Shown: positions 16,215 to 25,445 of the stretch, piece after piece
How the letters are laid out: the number at the start of each line of letters is the position of its first letter
How positions within the stretch are numbered: position 1 is the stretch's first letter
NCBI RefSeq assembly: GCF_042657185.1
Contig: NZ_JBHSNN010000021.1
Direction: 5' to 3' (one strand)
Source of the DNA: Ureibacillus thermophilus
GTDB lineage: Bacteria; Bacillota; Bacilli; Bacillales_A; Planococcaceae
Length of the DNA: 64,000 bases
Notes under the pieces: model-generated
Databases searched by the model: none
Seen by the model: only the letters and a program-made list of their open reading frames with translations
What the model was told of the DNA's origin: nothing
Translations under genes and position numbers: made by a program

Positions 16215-16688
16215 ATGAATAAAGAAGTGATTGTAAAGATTAACCGGCTTATGCTGGAGTCAATGACAGATGATGAAATCAGGACGCTAATCATGAACGC
16301 AAGCGATTTAGAATTAAAAAATGCTTATAGCAAAATGTTGGATAGCTGTATGAATGATGTTGTAAATCGTGTATGGTATGCGCCATGGAAAATTGTGCTT
16401 GGAAGTTCAAAAGAGCAGATTGGCAGTATTGGATTCAAAGGCACGCCAATCAACCGTTCCGTAGAGATTGGCTACAACATCGATTCACCCTATGAGGGAA
16501 ACGGCTATGCAATGGAAGATGGCAAAAGTCTAATAGAGTGGGCATTCGCACAGCAGGATGTATTATTTATTGAGGCGGAAACGGCTGCAGATAACGCCGC
16601 ATCTATGAGAATTCTGGAAAAATTAGAATTTAAGCCAAATGGCACAGGAGAAGAAGGGCTGAGATTTATAAAAGAGAAAATAAAGTAA
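16215..16688 (+). CDS. GNAT-family N-acetyltransferase
   Basis: A 157-residue protein with a GNAT fold. Beta-strand IGSIGFKG is followed by VEIGYNIDSPYEGNGYAMED (acetyl-CoA binding region in place of the usual RxxGxG/A) and DNAASMRILEKLEFKPNG, the C-terminal hallmark of RimJ/RimL-type enzymes. The first 60 residues are helical and not typical, so the substrate is unknown. ATG 16215 is better spaced from AGGGGTG than ATG 16209. Confidence 0.8.
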   Translation: MNKEVIVKINRLMLESMTDDEIRTLIMNASDLELKNAYSKMLDSCMNDVVNRVWYAPWKIVLGSSKEQIGSIGFKGTPINRSVEIGYNIDSPYEGNGYAMEDGKSLIEWAFAQQDVLFIEAETAADNAASMRILEKLEFKPNGTGEEGLRFIKEKIK

Positions 16689-16911
16689 ACGCAGTAATGG
16701 GCTCCCTCCTAGTGGCGAGAGGCTCTTTTTTCTTATAGATTTAATCGGCAAAAACTAGAAAAGTTCATCCGCATAAGAAGACACCTCACCTCCCTATATA
16801 TGCAAGAAAAAACTACCTCCAATCAAAGTATAAAATTTGAAAAGATTGTCAAATTTATTTCATCAAAACTTCACACTTTTTCACTACACTTATAGGATGA
16901 GAGGTGATTGT

Positions 16912-17865
16912 TTGAAAAACTGGACAGTCCTATTATTTTTATGCTTGATTTGGATAATGCAAGGATGCATTGATGAACGTTTTTCATCCATCAATCCCCA
17001 TCAGTCCTTTGTTGCTTCTGTCAATATATTGGAACCCTCAATCGATTTTTTAGATTCAAAGGGAGAACGGATTACCACATGGAAATTTGAAAAAGCGTAT
17101 ACGGGGGCAGCATTGATTCCTTTTGACCGCATCGTGCTTTATGGACACCAATTAGATGAAGTAGACATTTACGAGTTGTCCAGCGGGAAATTAATCCAAT
17201 CCATTAAAACGGGTACAGGAACAACAAATGCTTACTACGATCAAAAGGAAAAAATGCTGTTTATTGCCAATAGCAAGAAAAATACAGTGACAAGTTATGA
17301 TGAACATGGAGAAAAACAAGGAGAAATTCGCCTGCAGGATTATCCAATGTCCATGGATAGTTATCAAGGCAAATTATATATCATCAATTACAAAGCCCCT
17401 GCCCTGTCCGTTGTGGATATAAAAACGATGAAACTTCTCGATGAATGGTCCATTGATAAATCTTCGAGCGGAATGCAAATTGTAGAGGAGACAGGAACTA
17501 TTTGGATTGGAGGGCATGGTGAAGGAAGCCGTCCTAATCAAAAAGTAAAAGTGCTGGATTTAAAGACGGGAGAGTTGCTGCAAGAAATTCAGGTTTCCCA
17601 TATGCCTGTCGGATTTGCAAGAAATGAAGAGGCCATTTTTATCACCAACCATGGCTCCAATGAATTGTATGCCTGCGATGTGAACGGGAATGTGTTATGG
17701 AGCAAAGAAGTAGGAGCCAATCCATTTTCTGTTGCTGCCTTTAAAGATATGATTATTGTAGCCGGATATGATGACAATCGAGTATATTTCATAAAAGATG
17801 GAGAAATTGAGCAATCCATATCGACCGGGTCTGGGCCGTTCCAGTTGCTCGTAAGGGAGGTTTGA
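16912..17865 (+). CDS. Beta-propeller (YncE-like) lipoprotein
   Basis: A 317-residue secreted lipoprotein. TTG start after GAGAGGTG; signal peptide with cleavage before Cys19 (IMQGC). The rest is a run of about seven short beta repeats of the type ...LYIINYKAPALSVVDIKTMKLL..., resembling YncE/NHL-type propellers. Such propellers usually bind ligands or proteins outside the membrane. The gene overlaps the response-regulator gene by a few nt, so it is the first gene of a unit with a two-component system and a second lipoprotein. A sensory or accessory role is inferred from that context. Confidence 0.72.
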   Translation: MKNWTVLLFLCLIWIMQGCIDERFSSINPHQSFVASVNILEPSIDFLDSKGERITTWKFEKAYTGAALIPFDRIVLYGHQLDEVDIYELSSGKLIQSIKTGTGTTNAYYDQKEKMLFIANSKKNTVTSYDEHGEKQGEIRLQDYPMSMDSYQGKLYIINYKAPALSVVDIKTMKLLDEWSIDKSSSGMQIVEETGTIWIGGHGEGSRPNQKVKVLDLKTGELLQEIQVSHMPVGFARNEEAIFITNHGSNELYACDVNGNVLWSKEVGANPFSVAAFKDMIIVAGYDDNRVYFIKDGEIEQSISTGSGPFQLLVREV

Positions 17866-17867
17866 TG

Positions 17868-18545
17868 ATGCCAACCGTGTTGATTATCGATGATGAACAA
17901 GACATGCGAAATTTGATTGAAGTCATGCTTTCAAAATCATTTTTTCAAACTATTGCTGTGGAAAGCGGCGAAGAAGCCTATCCCATTATTGAACGCAAAG
18001 AAGCGGATCTTGTCCTTCTGGATGTAATGATGCCGAAAGAAGATGGATTCCGCGTATGCGAAAACATTCGAAAAATCTCATCCATACCCATTATTTTTTT
18101 GACCGCAAGAGACGCCAATGAGGACAAAGTGAAAGGGTTGACAATTGGCGGGGATGATTACATCGTCAAACCTTTCACAGCCAGCGAACTGATTGCAAGA
18201 ATTCAAGCGGTTTTAAGAAGAACTGGAATGAACAAGCAGCAGTTTCTCGAACGGGGAGTTATTAAGCTGGATGAAGCTTCCCGCAAAGTTTATGTCAACA
18301 ATCAAAAAGTTACTTTAACATTAAAGGAATTTGATTTGCTTCAGCTTTTTATGAAAAATCCGAACACCGTTTTTTCCCGAGAACAATTATTGGAAAAGAT
18401 TTGGGAAATGGATTACGATGGCGGCACAAGAACGGTGGATACTCATATCAAAACATTGCGGCTAAAATTGGGGAAAATTTCAAAGGAGGCAAGCGACTAT
18501 ATCCAAACCGTATGGGGGATTGGTTATCGCTTTGATCAAGTATGA
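17868..18545 (+). CDS. OmpR-family response regulator
   Basis: A 225-residue protein: receiver domain with acidic pair DD (8-9), phospho-acceptor Asp52 in LLDVMMP, Thr in FLTA and Lys in VKPF; C-terminal winged helix (about 128-222) ending TVWGIGYRFD. ATG 17868 lies seven nt after GGGAGG. It overlaps the kinase gene by 4 nt (ATGA). Probably regulates its own operon; target genes unknown. Confidence 0.92.
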   Translation: MPTVLIIDDEQDMRNLIEVMLSKSFFQTIAVESGEEAYPIIERKEADLVLLDVMMPKEDGFRVCENIRKISSIPIIFLTARDANEDKVKGLTIGGDDYIVKPFTASELIARIQAVLRRTGMNKQQFLERGVIKLDEASRKVYVNNQKVTLTLKEFDLLQLFMKNPNTVFSREQLLEKIWEMDYDGGTRTVDTHIKTLRLKLGKISKEASDYIQTVWGIGYRFDQV

Positions 18546-19927
18546 GAAAGCTTTCAACCAAGATTTGGATTTTAATTATTGCATACTTAGTGTTGACCAT
18601 TGCCTTTATGTATATTTTCGCCGATTTTCTCTATGAAAAATTTTATGTAGAAGATACGAAAAGCGAAATGGTTGAGATTGGCGAAAACCTCCAATCCATG
18701 TATACAGGGGGAAAAGTAACAGATACCTTTGTAGAAAAGGTGGAGGAGTTTAATCGACATGCCAATTATGATGTATTTGCCGTCCGCAACCCGCGGGAAT
18801 TGAGTGCTTGCGTCCCTTTTGAAATTGATTACAATACTTTGATTGGTCCAAATGAACGGCGGATTTTATTGAAAGGAGAAACTGTTACAAAAATCGGCTA
18901 TGAAGAGCGGTTTAATCGGGAAGTTGTATCGGTGATTTTGCCGCTATTGGATCAAAACCGATTGGAAGGAATTATCTATATTTATTATCCTTTAGCAAAA
19001 ATTACTGAATTAGCTAAAACAGAAGTGGCTATATTTATAGGTGGAGGGATGATTTTTGCTCTTCTCATCGCCATTTTGGTTCATCAAAGTTTAAAGCGGC
19101 TCATGCGTCCTTTAAACGAGCTGCAAACGGCAGTTGAAAAAATGACGGAAGGGGATTACAGCACAAGGGTAAAGGTGGCTTCCAAAGATGAGATTGGCAT
19201 GCTCTCAGAAGCCTTTAACCATATGGCAGAGGCAATTCAGCAGGAAGATGAAAAACAAAAAGCGTTTTTAGCAACCGTTTCCCATGAACTGCGCACGCCG
19301 ATTAGCTACATTAAAGGCTACAGCGAAGCTATTCAAAATCAACTTCTTGAAGGAAAAGAGCGGGAAGAAGCATTGGAGCTGATTCTTCGTGAAGCGATTC
19401 GCATGGAACGCATGACGAATGAATTGCTGCAGCTTGTCCGAAAAGAGCAAGAAGAAATTGAAATGTTGCCTATTGTCCTTTCAGAAACCATTCGAGAATC
19501 CGTGAAGCTCCTTGAGGGACAAGCAAAAGAAAAAAATATTCGCATGATGCAAAAGTTGGATGAAAATATCATCGTTCAAGGAGATGAAGAGAAGCTTAAA
19601 CAAATTTTCATTAATGTGATTGAAAATGCGATTCGCTACTCCAATGATAACTCGCAAGTAACCATTCTTTGTTATGAATCCGACCACCGCGCTATCGTGG
19701 AGATTCAAGATGAAGGAATTGGCATACCTGAAGAAGACCTCCCTCGTGTGACCGAACGATTTTATCGGGTTAATAAAGCAAGAAGCCGAGCTGACGGTGA
19801 AGCTGGTTTGGGACTTTCTATTGTGAAACAGTTAGTGAAACAGCATGATGGGACCCTTTCCATCAAAAGTGCTTTAGGTGAGGGAACACTTGTAACAATT
19901 TCATTACCAATAATGGAGGAAGATTGA
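18542..19927 (+). CDS. Sensor histidine kinase (HAMP type)
   Basis: A 461-residue membrane kinase. TM1 (about 9-30), an extracytoplasmic sensor domain of about 130 residues, TM2 (about 161-181), HAMP (about 182-234), HisKA with phospho-accepting His248 in VSHELRTPISYIKGY, and a HATPase domain with N, G1 (DEGIGIPEEDLPRVTERFYR) and G2 (GEAGLGLSIVKQL) boxes. Cognate of the preceding regulator. The sensed signal is unknown; it is encoded between two lipoprotein genes that could supply or bind it. Confidence 0.93.
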   Translation: MRKLSTKIWILIIAYLVLTIAFMYIFADFLYEKFYVEDTKSEMVEIGENLQSMYTGGKVTDTFVEKVEEFNRHANYDVFAVRNPRELSACVPFEIDYNTLIGPNERRILLKGETVTKIGYEERFNREVVSVILPLLDQNRLEGIIYIYYPLAKITELAKTEVAIFIGGGMIFALLIAILVHQSLKRLMRPLNELQTAVEKMTEGDYSTRVKVASKDEIGMLSEAFNHMAEAIQQEDEKQKAFLATVSHELRTPISYIKGYSEAIQNQLLEGKEREEALELILREAIRMERMTNELLQLVRKEQEEIEMLPIVLSETIRESVKLLEGQAKEKNIRMMQKLDENIIVQGDEEKLKQIFINVIENAIRYSNDNSQVTILCYESDHRAIVEIQDEGIGIPEEDLPRVTERFYRVNKARSRADGEAGLGLSIVKQLVKQHDGTLSIKSALGEGTLVTISLPIMEED

Positions 19928-19928
19928 C

Positions 19929-20456
19929 ATGAAAAAATGGATGATTGCTATACTGGCTGTACCTATGCTATTAGTTGGATGCAATTCTGACGATAAAGAA
20001 CCAAAAGTGGATACAAATGATGAACCTGTTGATGTTTCTGCTTTGGAAGTGAATGTTGAGATATTGACGCCGGATGAAGTGAAAGTAGGGGAGCCGGTGG
20101 AACTCGCTGCCCATGTGACACAAAACAATGAAGATGTGGAAGATGCGGATTCTGTAGAATTTGAAGTTTGGGAATCCGGTTTGCGCGAACAAGGTTCCAT
20201 GATTAAAGCGGAACATGCGGGAGATGGCGTATATAAAGCAGAATTTACATTTAATCATGATGGGGTGTATTATATGTATGCCCATACAACAGCAAGAGGT
20301 TTGCATGTAATGCCGAAAAAACAAATTATTGCAGGTAGTCCGGATATGAGCAAAGTGATTCCGGAAGAAGATACATCGAAAGAAGACACAGCACAAATGC
20401 AGCATGAACTTCAAGATCATCATGATTCCACTGAAGATTCTCATGGGAGCCATTGA
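19929..20456 (+). CDS. FixH/YtkA-like lipoprotein with His-rich tail
   Basis: A 175-residue lipoprotein: signal peptide with LLVGC (Cys18), an acidic linker, then a FixH/YtkA-like immunoglobulin-type domain (VNVEILTPDEVKVGEPVELAAHV ... YKAEFTFNHDGVYYMYAHTTARGLHVMP is its core). The C-terminal tail is rich in His, Asp and Met (HHDSTEDSHGSH). YtkA/FixH domains occur in copper and cytochrome-oxidase contexts, so metal handling is a reasonable guess but unproven. It starts 1 nt after the kinase gene stop. Confidence 0.75.
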   Translation: MKKWMIAILAVPMLLVGCNSDDKEPKVDTNDEPVDVSALEVNVEILTPDEVKVGEPVELAAHVTQNNEDVEDADSVEFEVWESGLREQGSMIKAEHAGDGVYKAEFTFNHDGVYYMYAHTTARGLHVMPKKQIIAGSPDMSKVIPEEDTSKEDTAQMQHELQDHHDSTEDSHGSH

Positions 20457-20471
20457 TGCAGAGTAGTACAA

Positions 20472-20509
20472 AAAAATCCTCAAAGTTTCGGACTTTGAGG
20501 ATTTTTTTT
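20472..20509 (+). terminator. Terminator of the lipoprotein / two-component operon
   Basis: Perfect stem ATCCTCAAAG / CTTTGAGGAT with a TTTCGGA loop and eight T. Confidence 0.9.
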
Positions 20510-20587
20510 GTAAACGATTTGATGAACGGTAAGTTAAGCGATTTAATAGTAAGTTCATTTCATAGGTTGTAAGCGGTTGCGATGCTC

Positions 20588-20713
20588 TTAGTGTGAGCTG
20601 CATTTTTCGCAAGTGTTTGTGTAGCATTCACTTTGTTCTTCTATTTTTTCACCGCATTTAACGCAAATTTTATCTGGCAAATTTTTGAAGAACTCAACGA
20701 TATTTTCTAACAT
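20588..20713 (-). CDS. yhfH: YhfH-family small zinc-ribbon-like protein
   Basis: A 41-residue protein: MLENIVEFFKNLPDK followed by CVKC (17-20), GEKIEEQSEC and CEKC (35-38), the layout of Bacillus YhfH. The four paired cysteines suggest a structural zinc site. ATG 20713 has GGAGG exactly seven nt upstream. Function is unknown. It is transcribed alone toward the terminator of the preceding operon. Confidence 0.85.
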   Translation of the reverse strand: MLENIVEFFKNLPDKICVKCGEKIEEQSECYTNTCEKCSSH

Positions 20714-20947
20714 GTGGGGACCTCCTTGCAGATTAACTGTTTTATAATACCTCTTTGTATTTGTAATTGTATTATAACAGTTTTGATTCGTCAATAAGGA
20801 ATTTGCCTATTTTAAAAAGTAACTGTGACACTTTTGTGAAGAGCCATGAAAAATTTGGCTAATAAGAAAGTTGAAAGGGGCGTATATATGACCGCTGTTC
20901 TATTTTTGATAAAATAAAGTTAGATGTACCGATAGGGGGGAAGAAAT

Positions 20948-21652
20948 TTGGAAAGTACGCGAATTTATATCATTGAGGATGACTATAAAATCGCTTCTCT
21001 GCTTGCTGAAACATTGAAAAAATATCAATATGAAGTGGAAATCGTAAAAAATTTTGATGAAATTATTGAGGAATGCTTGGCTTTTTCACCGCATTTAATC
21101 TTGCTTGATATAAACTTGCCTTCTTATGATGGATATTATTGGTGCAGACAATTGAGGCAATATACAAAGTGTCCGATTATTTTTATTTCTGCCCGTTCCG
21201 GCGAGATGGACCAAGTATTTGCGTTGGAAAATGGCGGCGATGATTTTATTACAAAACCATTCAATTATGAAATTGTGCTCGCCAAAATTAAGAGTCATTT
21301 AAGGAGATCCTATGGAGAATATTCAACAAGACAGGAAGAAAGAACAGTCCAGCTGGGGCAATTGACTCTCTATTTGGAGCGAATGGAAATGCATGTGCGA
21401 AACGTGGAAATCCCTCTGCAAAAAAAGGAATGCGCCATTTTAAACTTGCTCATGCGGGAGTCGCCGAAAGTGGTATCCCGGGAAAAATTGCTTGAAGAGC
21501 TATGGGATGACCAAGCCTTTGTGGATGAAAACACATTGAATGTAAACATGACCCGCGTTCGGAAAAAACTTGCGGAGTACGGTGTTCAATCAGTGATCGA
21601 AACGGTCCGCGGCGCCGGTTATCGATTTGTTTTACATTCGGAGGAAAAATAG
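20948..21652 (+). CDS. BceR-type response regulator
   Basis: OmpR-family regulator of 234 residues with receiver Asp54 (LLDINLPSYDG), FISA and TKPF switch residues, and a C-terminal winged helix ending IETVRGAGYRF. The TTG start follows AGGGGGG. First of four consecutive genes (regulator, kinase, ATPase, permease) in the order of the BceRSAB / PsdRSAB / YxdJKLM modules that sense and resist cell-wall-active peptides. Which peptide is sensed cannot be told. Confidence 0.9.
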   Translation: MESTRIYIIEDDYKIASLLAETLKKYQYEVEIVKNFDEIIEECLAFSPHLILLDINLPSYDGYYWCRQLRQYTKCPIIFISARSGEMDQVFALENGGDDFITKPFNYEIVLAKIKSHLRRSYGEYSTRQEERTVQLGQLTLYLERMEMHVRNVEIPLQKKECAILNLLMRESPKVVSREKLLEELWDDQAFVDENTLNVNMTRVRKKLAEYGVQSVIETVRGAGYRFVLHSEEK

Positions 21653-21653
21653 T

Positions 21654-22628
21654 ATGGGATTAAAACTATTTTTGAAGGAGAACATATCCTTTATCATATT
21701 CGAGCTGTTCGTCGTTCTTTTTATTTTGTCTTTGTACTGGCTGGATGGGTTTCGAAACGTGGATACAGCCATCTATTCCATCGTAATCAGTATGGTGCTT
21801 ATTTTTTCTTTTCTAGCTATTCGATATGTATTCCGGAAAAATTTTCTTAATAGAATTTCCAATTTGCCAAACTCGATGGACGATGCCCTTCAAAAAAATG
21901 CAAAAACACCGGAGCATCTTCAAATGGAGGCTTATTTGCAGGAATTGTACCGGCACTATCAAAATGAAGTGCAAAACCTTTATGTGAAACAAAATCGGCA
22001 GGAAAAGTTTCTAAATCAATGGATTCACCAAATGAAAACGCCTATTTCTGTTATAGAACTGCTGCTGCAGGAAGAGGAATTGGATCGGTCGAGCATTCAA
22101 GAAGAAGTGGACCGGTTAAAACGGGGCATTGAAATGGTATTAATGAGCGCACGACTTGAAAAGTTTGAAGAGGATATGCAGATAGATGAGGTGAATTTAA
22201 AAGAAATTGTCACGGCAACAATCAATGACAATAAACGTTTATTTATTACAAATCATGTCTTTCCGGTGATTAATATCGACCAGACTATAACTGTGACAAC
22301 CGATTCAAAATGGTTGAAATTTATGCTTGGTCAATTTATAACAAATGCCGTGAAATATACCTTCAAGCCAAATAAAAAAGTGAAAATTTTTGTAGAAAAA
22401 GATGAAGGAAAAACGGTTTTATTTGTGCAAGATGAAGGAATCGGCATTCCCAAATCCGATTTATCCCGCGTGACAAAGCCGTTCTTTACAGGGGAAAATG
22501 GCCGAAGAACAGGAGAGTCTACCGGTATGGGTTTATTCTTGGCGAAAGAAATTTGCGAGAAGTTGGGCCATGAATTAGTGATTGAATCGGAAGTTGGAAA
22601 AGGAACAACGGTAAAAGTTGTATTCTAA
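21654..22628 (+). CDS. BceS-type intramembrane-sensing histidine kinase
   Basis: A 324-residue kinase with two closely spaced membrane helices (about 11-30 and 38-57) and almost no extracellular loop, the hallmark of intramembrane-sensing kinases that read the state of their partner ABC transporter. The phospho-accepting His is in QWIHQMKTPISVIE; the ATPase domain has DEGIGIPKSDLSRVTKPFF and GESTGMGLFLAKEI. ATG 21654 lies 9 nt after GGAGG and 1 nt after the regulator stop. Confidence 0.9.
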   Translation: MGLKLFLKENISFIIFELFVVLFILSLYWLDGFRNVDTAIYSIVISMVLIFSFLAIRYVFRKNFLNRISNLPNSMDDALQKNAKTPEHLQMEAYLQELYRHYQNEVQNLYVKQNRQEKFLNQWIHQMKTPISVIELLLQEEELDRSSIQEEVDRLKRGIEMVLMSARLEKFEEDMQIDEVNLKEIVTATINDNKRLFITNHVFPVINIDQTITVTTDSKWLKFMLGQFITNAVKYTFKPNKKVKIFVEKDEGKTVLFVQDEGIGIPKSDLSRVTKPFFTGENGRRTGESTGMGLFLAKEICEKLGHELVIESEVGKGTTVKVVF

Positions 22629-22648
22629 GTATGAATTGAGGGAATTAT

Positions 22649-23422
22649 ATGCCAATATTGCAAGTCATCGATGTAACAAAAGTATATGAAGGAAAAGTGA
22701 CGCACCGGGCATTGAACCAATTAAGTTTTGAAGTGGAAAAGGGAGAATTTTTGGCGGTTATGGGTCCTAGCGGAAGCGGGAAAACTACCCTGCTTAACAT
22801 CATTTCCACCATCGATAAACCAACATCTGGGGAGATTATTTTTAACGGAACAAAGCCACATTTATTTAATAAAACAGAACTCGCCTATTTCAGGAGGAGA
22901 GAATTAGGCTTCATCTTTCAGGATTTTAATTTGCTTCCGATGTTGACGGTGGAAGAAAATATAGTATTGCCGCTGACCCTGGACAACCAGCCTGTTTCAT
23001 TAATGAAAGAGCGGGTAATTGAACTGACGGAAAAGTTAGGCTTATCAAGCGTTTTAAATAAAAGGCCAGATGAATTATCCGGCGGTCAAGCGCAAAGGGT
23101 GGCCATCGCCCGCGCCCTTATCCATGAGCCTGCCATCATTTTAGCCGATGAACCGACAGGAAATCTGGACTCTCATAATTCAAGGGAAGTGCTTGAATTG
23201 TTAAGCAAAATAAACAAAGAAAGAAACGCAACAATTATTATGGTGACCCATGACCCAATTGCAGCCAGCTTCTGCGACCGGGTGCTTTTTATCAAAGATG
23301 GCGAATATTTTAATGAAATTTATCGGGATGACCGCAGGCAAACCTTTTTCCAACGAATATTAAACGTGTTGAGCTTGTTGGGGGGAAGAGTCGGTGACCT
23401 TTCATCAATTCGCTTACCTTAA
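22649..23422 (+). CDS. BceA-type ABC transporter ATP-binding protein
   Basis: MacB/BceA-type ATPase of 257 residues. Walker A GPSGSGKTT, Q-loop FQDFNLLP, signature LSGGQAQRVAIARAL and Walker B ILADEPTGNLD are all intact. A C-terminal extension (YRDDRRQTFFQRILN...) is typical for partners of FtsX-fold permeases. Its end overlaps the permease start by 29 nt. Confidence 0.92.
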   Translation: MPILQVIDVTKVYEGKVTHRALNQLSFEVEKGEFLAVMGPSGSGKTTLLNIISTIDKPTSGEIIFNGTKPHLFNKTELAYFRRRELGFIFQDFNLLPMLTVEENIVLPLTLDNQPVSLMKERVIELTEKLGLSSVLNKRPDELSGGQAQRVAIARALIHEPAIILADEPTGNLDSHNSREVLELLSKINKERNATIIMVTHDPIAASFCDRVLFIKDGEYFNEIYRDDRRQTFFQRILNVLSLLGGRVGDLSSIRLP

Positions 23423-25325
23423 TGTGTTTCGGAATTTCCGGATTTACGCGGCTTTCTTTATGGCCAGCTTTTTTTCCGTGTTCGTATTTTTCATCTATTC
23501 AATGTTGATGTTTCATCCGGAAATCGAAAACGGGTATTTAGGAAAAGTGCCGATTGGCGGGATGGTCTTTGCTGAAATGATTTTAGTGCTGTTTTCATGG
23601 TTTTTTATTTTTTATTCCATGAAAGCTTTTTTAGAATCGAGGGCGAAGGAATTTGCGATTCTGCTTCATTTAGGGATGGAGAAGCGGCAGCTCAGCAAGC
23701 TCATCTTTTTGGAGACCATTATCATCGGAAGTCTTTCAATTGCTTGTGGCATTCTTTTTGGATACGCCTTTACGAAATTTTTCTTTATGATTGTCAGGGA
23801 AATTTTAATGTTGGAAGAGCTGCCATTGTATTTTCAATGGGAACCTTTTATTTTGACGATTGCTGTCTATTTCAGCGCCTTTGTGATCATTTCGATCATC
23901 AGCGTCAACTTTTCTCCTGAAAGAAAAATTATTGATTTATTAAGATGGTATCAATATCCTCATATGAACGGCCGCTTTTCAAAAAAGAGAGCGGTTTTGT
24001 CCATCATTTTATTAGTGGTGGCCTATCTTTTGTCGTTGCTTACGAACCGGGTGAACTTTTATCTATTTGTTGTATTATTGCCCCTTCTCATTACCATTGG
24101 CACATATCTTTTCTTTACAGATACAGTCCAATGGATTGTGGAGGCAATAAAAAGCAGAAAAAATTTTTATTGGAAAAAATCAAGTATGCTGTCCATTGCC
24201 GAGCAAACGTTTATTTTGAAAAATAACGGAAAAATGTATTTTGTTGTTACGATGGTTTCGGCAGCTGCTTTTTTATGCATCGGCTTGCTTGCAGCCTTGT
24301 CATCCTATACATCTCAATATGACAAATTAAATCCATTGGGGTTGATTTATAAAGGGCATATTGATAATCCCTATGAGAAAGAGCATATTTCATCCATTGT
24401 CAATGAATTGGAAGAGAAAGGGCTTTCCTATCATTTCACCCGCTTCGAAGTAAAAAAACAAACCTCTTCTTATACGAATTACGAAGTGGAAGTGTTTCGG
24501 GAATCGGATATAAACAGTTTGCTGTTTTCTTATGGCTATCCGATGGTGCAGTTGGACAGCGGTGAAGGGATGTTTATTCCTTACTCAGAAGAATCAATTA
24601 AAAAGCTTTCAAAAAGAACTGTGCATACGGTATTAAAAGAAAATAATGTGCCCATTACGATTGATGAAGTGTATCCAAAATTGATTTTCCCAAGTTCCAT
24701 TGTCAGCCCGAACGCCATCATTATTAGCGATGAAGATTTTGTACAATTAAAAAATCCGTATAGCGGCTATCCTGAAGTGGAGCCGGCGTATCATTTATTT
24801 GCTTTTGATATTCCTCAATGGCTTGAGGCGCAGGATGTAGGAGTGCCGATTTATCAGCAGGTGCAAAAAGAATACGAAAAAAATCAGTATGAATTGCCTT
24901 TTTATTTTGAAAACGCTGGGTTGAATTATTCCTATGTATTGTCAATGTATTCTCTATTTACGTTGGTAGGGCTTTTAGTAGCGGCAGTATTTTTGCTGGC
25001 GGCCGGCAGCTTTATTTACTTTAAAATTCATACAAACTTGGATGCAGAAAAAAGGAAATTTGATGTATTGAAACGGATGGGGATTGCTGACAGCGAAATA
25101 AAGGGGCTTGTGACAAATCAATTATTCCCTCAGTTTTTCTTGCCGTGGGGGGTGGCGATGGTTCATAGTTTATTTGCCTTTTTGGCTTTGCAAAATTTGC
25201 TGAAAGATATTGCTAATATTTCAATTGTAAAGGAAATTGTATTTGCATTTTCTTTCTTGATTTTAATTCAGATCATTTATTTTTATTTAATTCGATGGCG
25301 GTTTATTGCCCACGTAAAAAATTAA
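23394..25325 (+). CDS. BceB-type ABC transporter permease
   Basis: A 643-residue FtsX/MacB-fold permease. About ten membrane helices are arranged as 1-6 (about 18-245), helix 7 (about 285-305), a large extracellular domain of about 210 residues (310-520) and helices 8-10 (about 530-640), the exact layout of BceB proteins that recognise bacitracin-like peptide complexes. The GTG start at 23394 follows a GGGGG tract. It acts with the ATPase and signals to the upstream kinase. Confidence 0.9.
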   Translation: MTFHQFAYLNVFRNFRIYAAFFMASFFSVFVFFIYSMLMFHPEIENGYLGKVPIGGMVFAEMILVLFSWFFIFYSMKAFLESRAKEFAILLHLGMEKRQLSKLIFLETIIIGSLSIACGILFGYAFTKFFFMIVREILMLEELPLYFQWEPFILTIAVYFSAFVIISIISVNFSPERKIIDLLRWYQYPHMNGRFSKKRAVLSIILLVVAYLLSLLTNRVNFYLFVVLLPLLITIGTYLFFTDTVQWIVEAIKSRKNFYWKKSSMLSIAEQTFILKNNGKMYFVVTMVSAAAFLCIGLLAALSSYTSQYDKLNPLGLIYKGHIDNPYEKEHISSIVNELEEKGLSYHFTRFEVKKQTSSYTNYEVEVFRESDINSLLFSYGYPMVQLDSGEGMFIPYSEESIKKLSKRTVHTVLKENNVPITIDEVYPKLIFPSSIVSPNAIIISDEDFVQLKNPYSGYPEVEPAYHLFAFDIPQWLEAQDVGVPIYQQVQKEYEKNQYELPFYFENAGLNYSYVLSMYSLFTLVGLLVAAVFLLAAGSFIYFKIHTNLDAEKRKFDVLKRMGIADSEIKGLVTNQLFPQFFLPWGVAMVHSLFAFLALQNLLKDIANISIVKEIVFAFSFLILIQIIYFYLIRWRFIAHVKN

Positions 25326-25378
25326 GATTTAGAAAATGCAGCTAGAAAATTCAGTTTCAATCCTTGTTCCAGGAAAAA

Positions 25379-25407
25379 GTGACAGAATAAAAGGAAAGCA
25401 GTACAAT
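25379..25407 (+). promoter_or_regulatory. luxS promoter
   Basis: GTGACA, a 17-nt spacer and TACAAT ending 38 nt upstream of the luxS start. No S-box riboswitch is visible. Confidence 0.5.
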
Positions 25408-25445
25408 GATTTGTAGTATAAAAGATTGGAAAAGAGGGAAGCTCG

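Noticed and set aside
19904..20627. Long antisense frames opposite the FixH-like lipoprotein gene
   Set aside because: The plus-strand protein has a lipobox, ribosome context and terminator; the antisense frames have none.
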